DNA of 14,679 bases from Candidatus Muproteobacteria bacterium (GTDB taxonomy: Bacteria > Pseudomonadota > Gammaproteobacteria > Acidiferrobacterales > Sulfurifustaceae): contig JAHFQD010000010.1 of the NCBI GenBank assembly GCA_023266455.1, positions 1 to 14,679 of the forward strand, given 5' to 3'. The notes under the pieces were generated by a model that did not search any database, had not been told where the DNA came from, and saw only the letters and a program-made list of their open reading frames with translations. Within the stretch, counting starts at the first letter, position 1. Every line of letters begins with the position of its first letter. Below, piece by piece: positions 1-5,951 of this stretch. The translations under genes were made by a program, and so were the position numbers.

Positions 1-268
1 CGCGGTCACCGCCGGCGTCAGCCGCGTGACGGCGTTGAAGCGGTCTATCGTTTCGACCGAAGCCGCGCTTAGCGCGGTGCAGTCGGGTTATCGAGCGGGA
101 ACGCGGACCGCGGTCGATGTCATTGCGGCGCAACGGACGCAGTTGCGAACCAAGCGCGACTACGCCGCGGAGCGTTATACCTACGTGATCAACACACTGC
201 GGCTTAAAGAAGCGGCCGGCAATTTGTCTCAGGAAGACATGGCCAATCTCGGGACCTGGTTCAACTAA
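1..268 (+). CDS. tolC: TolC-family outer-membrane efflux factor, C-terminal part (5' truncated by window)
   Basis: This is the last 88 codons of a TolC-type outer-membrane channel, the exit duct of tripartite efflux pumps and type I secretion systems. The reading frame is open from base 2 to the TAA at 266-268. The visible part matches the family's final helical repeat: SGYRAGTRTAVDVIAAQRTQ corresponds to the TolC pattern 'gYevGtRtivDVLnAq'. It is followed by a helix with RDYAAERYTYVINTLRLK and the ending AAGNLSQEDMANLGTWF, equivalent to 'AAGtLseeDlaalNawL'. The gene starts outside the window, so its start, signal peptide and neighbours cannot be seen. Family assignment is firm; which pump it serves is unknown. 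A perfect hairpin covers the stop codon. Confidence 0.93.
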   Translation, partial: AVTAGVSRVTALKRSIVSTEAALSAVQSGYRAGTRTAVDVIAAQRTQLRTKRDYAAERYTYVINTLRLKEAAGNLSQEDMANLGTWFN

Positions 269-278
269 AAGGTCCCGA
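249..278 (+). other. Perfect 9-bp stem-loop spanning the tolC stop codon
   Basis: TCGGGACCT (249-257) is the exact inverse complement of AGGTCCCGA (270-278), with a 12-nt loop containing the end of tolC and its TAA. No T-run follows (the next bases are TTCGG), so it is not a standard intrinsic terminator. It may be a 3' stabilising structure or part of a Rho-dependent end. The structure is read directly; the role is inferred. Confidence 0.5.
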
Positions 279-488
279 TTCGGCATGCCGGTTTCTCGCC
301 GGTTGCCGCTTGTCGGTCATATTCGTCCGTAGGGAGTGAATCCTCGATTTTCTCTATTTTCCTGTACGCCAATTATCCTCAACCAGCCACCACGCATCGG
401 ACTTACGTTGTGAGTCCAAAAACCCAGGCCATGCTTCACCCTTACAACAAAAGGAAATTTGCGCGATAGGGAGTGCGGGCAAAAAAGC
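269..488. other. Gene-poor stretch between tolC and the small membrane ORF
   Basis: I see no convincing gene on either strand here. Open frames in the region lack an SD sequence and recognisable composition. It contains a 10-bp palindrome, CGGCATGCCG (281-290), and a G/C-poor tract with short A runs near 412-425 and 447-455. The A/T content is higher than in the genes around it, which fits a promoter-bearing region, but no convincing -35/-10 pair stands out. Confidence 0.4.
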
Positions 489-502
489 TTGATGCGCATC
501 AG
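489..502 (+). promoter_or_regulatory. Candidate FNR/ANR/CRP-family operator, TTGAT-N4-ATCAG
   Basis: TTGATGCGCATCAG matches the FNR/ANR consensus TTGAT-N4-ATCAA at 9 of the 10 defined positions, and its core TGATGCGCATCA (490-501) is a perfect 12-bp palindrome. It lies 9 nt before the SD of the small ORF at 523. A class II activator site centred at -41.5 would put transcription start near 537, inside that ORF. If functional here it would therefore more likely repress or block transcription from an upstream start, or the ORF start is wrong. A chance palindrome cannot be excluded. Confidence 0.4.
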
Positions 503-511
503 TCATCACTT

Positions 512-517
512 AGGAGG
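512..517 (+). promoter_or_regulatory. Strong SD AGGAGG for the small ORF at 523
   Basis: A full AGGAGG lies 5 nt before GTG 523. The frame upstream is closed by TAG at 511-513, so no longer start is possible, and this ribosome binding site fixes the start. It is one of the best SD sequences in the window and is the main reason for calling such a short ORF. Confidence 0.7.
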
Positions 518-522
518 TTGTT

Positions 523-681
523 GTGGTAACCAAATTACTTTTGTGGATTGGAGCCCCCTCGGCGGCAACGTTTTTAGTCTCCGCCTATTTAGAAAACATT
601 CATTTCTTTTTCTTCCTGTCGGTAGCCGCGCTGCTGGTTGCAATTCTTCCTCGTTTAAGCGAATCACGGATCGAGCGCTAA
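523..681 (+). CDS. Small hydrophobic membrane protein of unknown function, 52 aa
   Basis: The ORF starts with GTG behind a perfect AGGAGG and ends at TAA 679-681, 26 bp before a strong intrinsic terminator. The protein begins MVTKLLLWIGAP and has two hydrophobic stretches, about residues 4-22 and 28-44, separated by the short polar segment LENIH. It ends in a charged tail (RLSESRIER). This suits an inner-membrane helical hairpin, or a single long helix, with a basic cytoplasmic tail. I do not recognise the family and assign no function. Support comes from the optimal ribosome binding site, the hydrophobic-then-charged layout and the dedicated terminator. An FNR-like palindrome lies just upstream, so redox control is possible but unproven. 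The alternative is chance coding in a leader. Confidence 0.6.
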   Translation: MVTKLLLWIGAPSAATFLVSAYLENIHFFFFLSVAALLVAILPRLSESRIER

Positions 682-707
682 GCGACCGTTTTTCTCTGTA
701 ATAGAGA

Positions 708-738
708 CGCGGGGGTCCCAAACCCCCGCGTTTTTTTT
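708..738 (+). terminator. Strong Rho-independent terminator
   Basis: CGCGGGGGT (708-716) pairs perfectly with ACCCCCGCG (722-730) around a CCCAA loop, giving a 9-bp GC-rich stem followed at once by eight T residues (731-738). It is the clearest terminator in the window. It ends transcription from the small ORF (523-681) and separates it from the gene at 874. Its presence supports a real transcript from the 489-681 region. Confidence 0.93.
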
Positions 739-769
739 GTCCGCATACCTTCGCTCATAGTCCGCTGAA

Positions 770-798
770 TTGACGCTAATTTATTAGTGGCCTACAAC
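770..798 (+). promoter_or_regulatory. Candidate sigma-70 promoter for the gene at 874
   Basis: TTGACG (770-775, five of six bases of TTGACA) is followed by a 17-bp spacer and TACAAC (793-798, four of six of TATAAT). Transcription would start near 805. That is downstream of GTG 787 and upstream of ATG 874, which supports the shorter start for the following gene. A second -10-like hexamer, TATAAA (802-807), is too far from the -35 to use it. Confidence 0.45.
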
Positions 799-873
799 TG
801 GTATAAAGAAATCGACCGCGGTCGGGTGCATACCGTAGGTTCGTATGACGAAATGTCGTGTAGCGGAAGGTTC

Positions 874-1128
874 ATGAGCCACGAGCCGCAAGTATTGCCG
901 TTAGTCGTACTCAGCATTCGCGAACAAATCGATCGCGTTTTCGCGCGCTATGTGGGTCCGATAGCTTCCGAGATAGGCCGGGAAGAGTTCGATCATTGGC
1001 GCGAAAGCGGACAAATCGGTCCACTGGGGTTGCATCGTTATATATCGCGTTTGGCGCGCCACATCCCCGAAGAGAATTCGCGGCGCGCGTTTATGCGCGA
1101 AGCATCGGAATGCATAAAGATGTCCTAG
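874..1128 (+). CDS. Short protein resembling the domain found at the C-terminus of some bacterial Ser/Thr kinases, 84 aa
   Basis: I place the start at ATG 874, behind GGAAGG and downstream of the candidate promoter at 770-798. The frame also stays open to GTG 787, which would give 113 aa, but no SD precedes that codon. The body (FARYVGPIASEI at about residues 23-34, then LHRYISRLARHIPEENSRRAFMREA at the end) resembles a roughly 60-residue helical module found at the C-terminus of some proteobacterial Ser/Thr protein kinases and sensors: 'aryvGPIA' followed by 'L...la..I.d...R..Fl'. I recall this family as a DUF and cannot verify its number here. No kinase or membrane segment is present, so it would be a stand-alone cytoplasmic module. 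It lies 40 bp before the haem sensor gene and is probably co-transcribed with it. Function unknown. Confidence 0.7.
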   Translation: MSHEPQVLPLVVLSIREQIDRVFARYVGPIASEIGREEFDHWRESGQIGPLGLHRYISRLARHIPEENSRRAFMREASECIKMS

Positions 1129-1168
1129 CAGCGGATGCCTGAAGCGTCAGCGGCAAAGGAGAATGACG

Positions 1169-2125
1169 ATGTTTAGAAATTTTTCGTTACTAGTCAGATT
1201 TCCGGTGTTGTTCGTATTGATCCTGTCGTTGATCTGCGGCGCTTATTATTTAGTGCTGCGCAAGGTGTACTACACCGAGTTGCAGCGACAGGCGCGCACC
1301 GTTGCGGATAACGTCGACGCCTTCGGGCGCTGGGTTTCGCAATACGGCCGCGTGTGGACCAAGGACAATCCCGAATCCTCCCATCTCAGTCAGATCATTC
1401 TCGCCGCCGCTAATCCGACCGCACCGGCGATCAGTTTCTATTCCAAGAATCCGGCGTTGGCGCAACGCGAATACTCCGAAGTCGTCGCCAAGTCACCGGC
1501 GCGTGCCAAGTTCCGCATGACCTCGGACAACTGGATGAGCCCGCTGAATAAACCGGATCCGTTCGAAACCACCGCGATCTCGGCGATCAAGAGCCGTTCG
1601 TTGGAGGAATATTCCGAAGTGCGCGAAGGCATGTTTCGCTACGCGCGCAAGATCGTGCATGCCGAATCCTGCATCGCTTGCCACGGCAGTCCGAGCGCTG
1701 CGCCGGAAGATGTGACCTCGCGTTATGGTACGGAGCGCGGTTACGGATTTAAGGCGGGCGATGTCGCCGGTGTGATCAGTGTCACTTTGCCGATGGATTC
1801 ATTGCTGCAAAGATCGTTGGCGTTGCTTGGGCCGATTGAGATCGGATTGATCTTGGGCGCGTTCATCATTCTGTATGTATTCGTTCACTTCGACGTGGTG
1901 CAGCCGATTAAGCGATTGACGTTGGCAGCGAAGAATATCTCGCTCGGCAAGCCGGTGGACTTGGATGTTTCTAGAATCCCGCAAAAGAGCGGCAGCGAAA
2001 TCGTGCAGTTGATGCTCTCCATCGGCAGGTTGCGGATGAGCATGGACTTGGCGATTCAACGTATGAAACAAGCCGGGTCCGCGCCGCCGCCACCCCCTCC
2101 GGAAAAACCGCCGCAGGACCACTAA
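1169..2125 (+). CDS. Membrane-anchored c-type haem (DUF3365/Tll0287-like) sensor with HAMP domain, no output domain
   Basis: This is a likely inner-membrane sensor with a periplasmic haem-binding domain. The layout is TM1 at about residues 7-31, a periplasmic domain at about 32-215, TM2 at about 217-240, a HAMP linker at about 241-295, and a proline-rich tail (PPPPPPEKPP) ending in QDH. The periplasmic part has the DUF3365/Tll0287-like signature: RKIVHAESCIACHG, with a single CxxCH haem c site (C168, C171, H172), then YGFKAGDVAGVISVTLPM. Such domains usually sit in front of histidine kinases, chemoreceptors or GGDEF proteins. Here the protein stops after HAMP with no kinase or methyl-accepting part and no sign of frameshift. 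ATG 1169 is preferred because AAGGAG (1156-1161) lies 7 nt upstream; ATG 1163 in the same frame would be only 1 nt away. The ligand (O2, NO or redox state) is unknown. Confidence 0.85.
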   Translation: MFRNFSLLVRFPVLFVLILSLICGAYYLVLRKVYYTELQRQARTVADNVDAFGRWVSQYGRVWTKDNPESSHLSQIILAAANPTAPAISFYSKNPALAQREYSEVVAKSPARAKFRMTSDNWMSPLNKPDPFETTAISAIKSRSLEEYSEVREGMFRYARKIVHAESCIACHGSPSAAPEDVTSRYGTERGYGFKAGDVAGVISVTLPMDSLLQRSLALLGPIEIGLILGAFIILYVFVHFDVVQPIKRLTLAAKNISLGKPVDLDVSRIPQKSGSEIVQLMLSIGRLRMSMDLAIQRMKQAGSAPPPPPPEKPPQDH

Positions 2126-2151
2126 TCCCGGGGTTTTACTGGCGTTCTCAC

Positions 2152-2175
2152 GGACGCGGGGGTAAATTAGCGTCC
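2152..2175 (+). promoter_or_regulatory. Possible miaB promoter with an inverted repeat flanking the -10
   Basis: GGACGC (2152-2157) and GCGTCC (2170-2175) form a perfect 6-bp inverted repeat around GGGGGTAAATTA, which contains a -10-like TAAATT (2163-2168). The -35 region is poor (around 2139-2145). Transcription would start near 2175, giving a leader of about 23 nt before GTG 2198. The repeat is visible directly; promoter activity is inferred. Confidence 0.35.
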
Positions 2176-2197
2176 CCTGTCGCCCGTTGTCTACGTT

Positions 2198-3547
2198 GTG
2201 TCGCGCAAACTCCATATAAAAACTTTCGGTTGCCAAATGAACGAGTACGACTCCGCCCGCATGGCGGACGTGCTCGCAACTTCGCACGGTCTGGAGCTGA
2301 CCGAAGATCCGGCGCAGGCGGATGTGTTATTGCTCAATACTTGCTCCATCCGCGAGAAGGCCCAAGATAAAGTTTTCTCTCAGCTCGGTTTGTGGCGCGA
2401 GTTCAAACGGGAAAAACCAGATTTAGTAATCGGCGTTGGCGGTTGCGTCGCGTCGCAGGAAGGTGCGGGTATCGTGCGGCGCGCGCCATTTGTAAATATG
2501 GTGTTCGGCCCGCAGACGTTGCATCGTCTTCCGGATTTATTGGAAGCGCATCTCAAGACCGGCCGCGCCGCGGTCGACATATCGTTTCCTGAAATCGAAA
2601 AGTTCGATCGTTTGCCCGAGCCGAGTGTCGACGGTCCGCGCGCTTTAGTTTCGGTTATGGAAGGTTGCAGCAAATATTGCACGTTCTGTGTGGTGCCATA
2701 CACGCGGGGCGAAGAATTCTCGCGTCCGTTCGACGACGTCATCGCCGAGATCGTTGGGTTAGCCGAACGCGGTGTGCGCGAAGTCACGCTGTTGGGACAG
2801 AACGTCAATGGTTATCGCGGCGCGCGTCATGACGGATCGATCGCCGATTTGGCGACCTTGATTCGTTACATCGCGGAGATCGACGGCATCGGTCGGATTC
2901 GTTTTACCACCTCGCATCCGCAAGTATTCGACGAGCGTTTGATTCGCGCCTATGCCGAGGTCGATAAGCTGGCGAACCATTTGCATTTACCGGTTCAGAG
3001 CGGTTCCGATCGTATCCTCGCGCTCATGAAGCGCAATCACACCGTACTCGAATACAAAGCGAAGATCCGTCAATTGCGCGCCGTGCGCCCCGACATCAGC
3101 GTGACCACCGATTTAATCGTCGGTTTCCCCGGCGAGAGCGAACGCGATTTCGAAGCGACGATGCGTTTAATCGAAGAAATCCAATTCGACACCTCGTTCA
3201 GTTTTGTCTACAGCGCGCGTCCTGGGACACCGGCGACGGAATTGGCGGATGAAACGCCGCTGGAAGAAAAGCAAAAACGTCTGGAAATTTTGCAGACGCG
3301 TAATTTCGCCATGGGCCGCGATTTGAGCGCGCGCATGATCGGAACCACACAGCGCATCTTGGTCGAAGGCCCGTCGCGTAAAAACGCCGACGAGCTTTGC
3401 GGGCGCACCGAAAACAACCGAGTGGTTAATTTCCCCGCTTCCGATCGGACGTTGATCGGGCGGTTTATCGATGTGGAAATCACCGAGGCACGCACGAATT
3501 CCCTACGCGGAAAACCCGTTTTTATCGCGGAAAAACAGAGTGTTTGA
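2198..3547 (+). CDS. miaB: tRNA-2-methylthio-N6-dimethylallyladenosine synthase MiaB
   Basis: This radical-SAM enzyme adds a methylthio group to i6A37 of tRNAs reading UNN codons. At 449 aa it is the usual length. The N-terminal UPF0004/MTTase domain has its three cluster cysteines: C12 in [11 protein letters not shown]49 in LNTCSIRE and C83 in GGCVASQE. The radical-SAM CxxxCxxC site is C157-C161-C164 in [10 protein letters not shown], and a TRAM domain ends the protein (about residues 380-446). All ligands of both Fe-S clusters are present, so it should be active. It starts with GTG and no clear SD. It is followed by phoH, the gene order seen in many gamma- and betaproteobacteria. The related family member RimO is unlikely because the cysteine contexts and NTCSIREKA segment are MiaB-like. 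Confidence 0.97.
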   Translation: MSRKLHIKTFGCQMNEYDSARMADVLATSHGLELTEDPAQADVLLLNTCSIREKAQDKVFSQLGLWREFKREKPDLVIGVGGCVASQEGAGIVRRAPFVNMVFGPQTLHRLPDLLEAHLKTGRAAVDISFPEIEKFDRLPEPSVDGPRALVSVMEGCSKYCTFCVVPYTRGEEFSRPFDDVIAEIVGLAERGVREVTLLGQNVNGYRGARHDGSIADLATLIRYIAEIDGIGRIRFTTSHPQVFDERLIRAYAEVDKLANHLHLPVQSGSDRILALMKRNHTVLEYKAKIRQLRAVRPDISVTTDLIVGFPGESERDFEATMRLIEEIQFDTSFSFVYSARPGTPATELADETPLEEKQKRLEILQTRNFAMGRDLSARMIGTTQRILVEGPSRKNADELCGRTENNRVVNFPASDRTLIGRFIDVEITEARTNSLRGKPVFIAEKQSV

Positions 3548-3550
3548 TCC

Positions 3551-3574
3551 AGCGGTCGTTTTGACCGCTAAAAT
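3551..3574 (+). promoter_or_regulatory. 7-bp hairpin abutting a -10-like TAAAAT upstream of phoH
   Basis: AGCGGTC (3551-3557) and GACCGCT (3563-3569) form a perfect 7-bp stem with a GTTTT loop, 3 nt after the miaB stop codon. There is no T-run, so it is not a canonical terminator. TAAAAT (3569-3574, five of six -10 bases) begins at its last base, with TTGATC (3544-3549) 19 bp upstream as a weak -35. It may be an operator or attenuating structure on a phoH-operon promoter. Role inferred. Confidence 0.35.
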
Positions 3575-3606
3575 TGTCTTAACCAGTCCATTTTTCTCAC
3601 ACCGAG

Positions 3607-4596
3607 TTGCCAGCTAAATCCCAACCTGTCGAGTTCAGCCTTGCCCCTGCCGATAACCTTCGGCTCGCCGAGCTATGCGGTTCGCACGATGCGCATATTC
3701 GCCAGATCGAGGAATACCTCGGCGTCGAGATCGCCAATCGTGGCAACAATTTCCGCATCAGCGGTAAGCCCACGGAATCGCGTAACGCCGAGCGAGTTTT
3801 GCGCGAACTGTACGCGGCGACCGAAAAAGGCGAGGTGGTGACGGCCGCCGGTATTCATACCTGCTTGCAGCAGATCGCCTATCAACCGCCTAAGGGCGAA
3901 ACCGAGGCCGCCGCCGATATACGCACGCCGAAACGTGTGGTGCGCGCCCGCAGTTCGCGCCAGCGCGAATACGTGCGCAATATCCTGACGCACGACATCA
4001 ACTTTGGTATCGGTCCGGCCGGAACCGGTAAGACCTATCTCGCCGTGGCCTGCGCTGTCGAAGCGTTGGAGGCGAATCGCGTCGAACGCATCGTATTGGT
4101 GCGTCCGGTGGTGGAAGCCGGCGAGCGTTTAGGATTCCTCCCCGGCGGGTTGGAACAGAAAATCGATCCGTATTTGCGACCGTTGTACGACGCGTTGCAC
4201 GAGATGCTCGGTTTCGAGCAGGTCGCGCGCTTACTGGAAAAAAATATCATCGAGCTGGCGCCACTGGCGTACATGCGCGGACGCACGTTGAATTCGTCGT
4301 TCATCATTCTTGATGAAGCACAGAACACCACGGCTGAGCAGATGAAGATGTTCCTCACGCGCATCGGCTTCGGCACCACCGCCGTCATCACCGGCGACAT
4401 TACGCAGATCGATTTGAGTCGCACGCAACAATCGGGATTGAAGCAGGCGCTGGAAATTTTGCGCGGGGTCGATGGCATTACCTTCACGTTGTTCATGCCG
4501 CAAGACGTCGTGCGCCACGCGCTGGTGCAGCGCATCGTCGAAGCCTACGATGCGCACGAACAAAAGACCGATCCGTCCTCCGGTTCCGGGAAATGA
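3607..4596 (+). CDS. ybeZ: PhoH-like (YbeZ) ATPase
   Basis: This is a PhoH-family P-loop NTPase of 329 aa, close to the usual YbeZ length. A KH-like N-terminal part (about residues 1-85) precedes the ATPase core. The core has Walker A GPAGTGKT at residues 136-143 (K142) and Walker B FIILDEAQNTT with D236-E237. VLVRPVVEAGERLGFLPG, just after Walker A, is typical of the family. E. coli YbeZ is linked with the endoribonuclease YbeY and may be a ribosome- or RNA-associated ATPase. Here it overlaps ybeY by 4 bases (ATGA), so translation is probably coupled. The assigned start is TTG without a good SD; no ATG or GTG in frame gives a complete N-terminus. Family firm, exact substrate not known. Confidence 0.95.
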   Translation: MPAKSQPVEFSLAPADNLRLAELCGSHDAHIRQIEEYLGVEIANRGNNFRISGKPTESRNAERVLRELYAATEKGEVVTAAGIHTCLQQIAYQPPKGETEAAADIRTPKRVVRARSSRQREYVRNILTHDINFGIGPAGTGKTYLAVACAVEALEANRVERIVLVRPVVEAGERLGFLPGGLEQKIDPYLRPLYDALHEMLGFEQVARLLEKNIIELAPLAYMRGRTLNSSFIILDEAQNTTAEQMKMFLTRIGFGTTAVITGDITQIDLSRTQQSGLKQALEILRGVDGITFTLFMPQDVVRHALVQRIVEAYDAHEQKTDPSSGSGK

Positions 4597-5054
4597 AAAT
4601 GCAAGTAAAGGTACAAGTCGCCACCACGGCAAAACGACTGCCGTCGCCCGCCAAGTTGAAGACTTGGGCGCGCGGTGCGCTTTCCGGGTTGCGCCGCAAA
4701 AGCGCGGCGGTCACGTTGCGCATCGTCGACGGTAGGGAATCGAAACAACTTAATACTCAATTCCGCGGCCAACACAAGCCGACCAATGTGTTGTCGTTTA
4801 ATTTCGAGCCGCCGCCGGGTACGCGGAGCGATGTGTTGGGCGACGTCGTGATCTGCGCGCCGGTCGTACGGCGCGAAGCGCGCGAGCAAAACAAGGAAGA
4901 ACGCGCGCATTGGGCGCATATGGTCGTGCACGGTATAATGCACCTGCGTGGTTACGACCATCAAAACGGAAAGGACGCTGCGGCCATGGAGGCGAAAGAA
5001 GCTCGCATCTTGCGCCGCCTCGGTTTCTCCGATCCTTACCGATTAAGGGACTAA
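4593..5054 (+). CDS. ybeY: Endoribonuclease YbeY (16S rRNA maturation)
   Basis: YbeY is a zinc-dependent single-strand endoribonuclease needed for 16S rRNA 3'-end maturation and 70S ribosome quality control. The diagnostic H3xH5xH motif is HGIMHLRGYDH, giving metal ligands H113, H117 and H123. Upstream, KPTNVLSFNFEPP and GDVVICAPVVRREA are family-typical. At 153 aa it has normal length. ATG 4593 overlaps the phoH stop codon (ATGA), suggesting translational coupling; ATG 4599 is a possible alternative start two codons on. corC follows after 9 bp. Nothing is missing from the active site. Confidence 0.97.
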   Translation: MKMQVKVQVATTAKRLPSPAKLKTWARGALSGLRRKSAAVTLRIVDGRESKQLNTQFRGQHKPTNVLSFNFEPPPGTRSDVLGDVVICAPVVRREAREQNKEERAHWAHMVVHGIMHLRGYDHQNGKDAAAMEAKEARILRRLGFSDPYRLRD

Positions 5055-5063
5055 CCAAACTTC

Positions 5064-5951
5064 ATGGCCGACAAAACTCCCCATAACGCCGACATCGAGA
5101 CCGACGCGCCGTCGCGCACGTTTCTCGAACGTTTGAGCGAAGTCATCACCGGCGGACCGACGTCGCGCGAAGACCTCATCGCCATTTTGCGCGACGCGCA
5201 GAAACGCGCGCTGCTCGATCGCGATGCGCTCGACATGATCGAAGGCGTGTTGCAGGTCGCGGAAATGAAGGTGCGCGACATCATGGTGTCGCGCGGCCAG
5301 ATGGACGTGGTTGATAAAAACGACAAGCCGGAAGATTATCTGCCGCGACTCATCGAGTCCGGCCACTCACGGTTCCCGATGGTCGATGGCGACAAAGACC
5401 GCGTCATCGGCATCCTGCTCGCCAAAGATTTACTGCGCTATTTCGAACTCGAAAAGAAAAAACGCGCGCACTTCAATTTCCACGATTATCTGCGTTCGGC
5501 GGTGTTCGTACCGGAATCCAAACGGCTTAACGTGTTACTGCGCGAATTCCGCGCCTCGCGTAATCACATGGCGATCGTTGTCGACGAGTACGGCGGCGTC
5601 GCCGGCTTGGTGACGATTGAAGACGTTATCGAACAAATCGTCGGCGAAATTTCTGATGAGTACGACGTCGATGAAGAAAGCATGATCATGCCGCGCGACG
5701 ACGGCGAGTACGTCGTCAAAGCGCTGACGCCGCTCACTGAATTCAACGCGCGTTTCCAGATGGCGTTGGCCCACGAAGAGATCGATACCATCGGCGGTTG
5801 GCTCATGGCGAAACTCGGGCACGTGCCGCAGCGCGGCGAACAACTCGATACCGACGGTCTGCGCTTTGAAATATTGCGCTCCGATAGCCGCCGCGTGCAT
5901 TTGTTGAAAGTGACGACCCTTGCCGAAGCGCCGCCGCGAGCCAAAGAGTAA
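5064..5951 (+). CDS. corC: CorC/YbeX CBS-domain protein (HlyC/CorC family)
   Basis: This is a 295-aa soluble member of the HlyC/CorC family, matching YbeX/CorC, which is tied to magnesium/cobalt homeostasis and, in E. coli, to ribosome function. A tandem CBS pair covers about residues 68-195: VRDIMVSRGQMDVVD and HSRFPMVDGDKDRVIG in the first, MAIVVDEYGGVAGLVTIEDV in the second. A CorC_HlyC domain follows at about 205-290, with INTIGGW-like DTIGGWLMAKLGHVP. The DUF21 membrane domain of larger relatives is absent, as expected for CorC. It starts with ATG without a clear SD. Its last 32 bases overlap the lnt start, so the two are probably translated together. The direct transport role of this family is debated. 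Confidence 0.95.
   Translation: MADKTPHNADIETDAPSRTFLERLSEVITGGPTSREDLIAILRDAQKRALLDRDALDMIEGVLQVAEMKVRDIMVSRGQMDVVDKNDKPEDYLPRLIESGHSRFPMVDGDKDRVIGILLAKDLLRYFELEKKKRAHFNFHDYLRSAVFVPESKRLNVLLREFRASRNHMAIVVDEYGGVAGLVTIEDVIEQIVGEISDEYDVDEESMIMPRDDGEYVVKALTPLTEFNARFQMALAHEEIDTIGGWLMAKLGHVPQRGEQLDTDGLRFEILRSDSRRVHLLKVTTLAEAPPRAKE

Noticed and set aside
459..701. 80-codon + strand frame overlapping the small ORF
   Set aside because: It has no SD, unusual composition for a protein, and overlaps the much better supported frame at 523-681, which has AGGAGG at the right distance.
506..721. Minus-strand frame of 71 codons in the same region
   Set aside because: It begins inside the terminator hairpin, has no ribosome binding site and reads as an antisense shadow of the 523-681 ORF.
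787..873. N-terminal extension of the 874 gene from GTG 787
   Set aside because: No SD precedes GTG 787, and the likely promoter (770-798) would start transcription downstream of it. It remains possible, so it is mentioned with the gene.
1799..2287. 162-codon minus-strand frame across the sensor end and miaB start
   Set aside because: It is antisense to two well-supported genes and has shadow-like composition.
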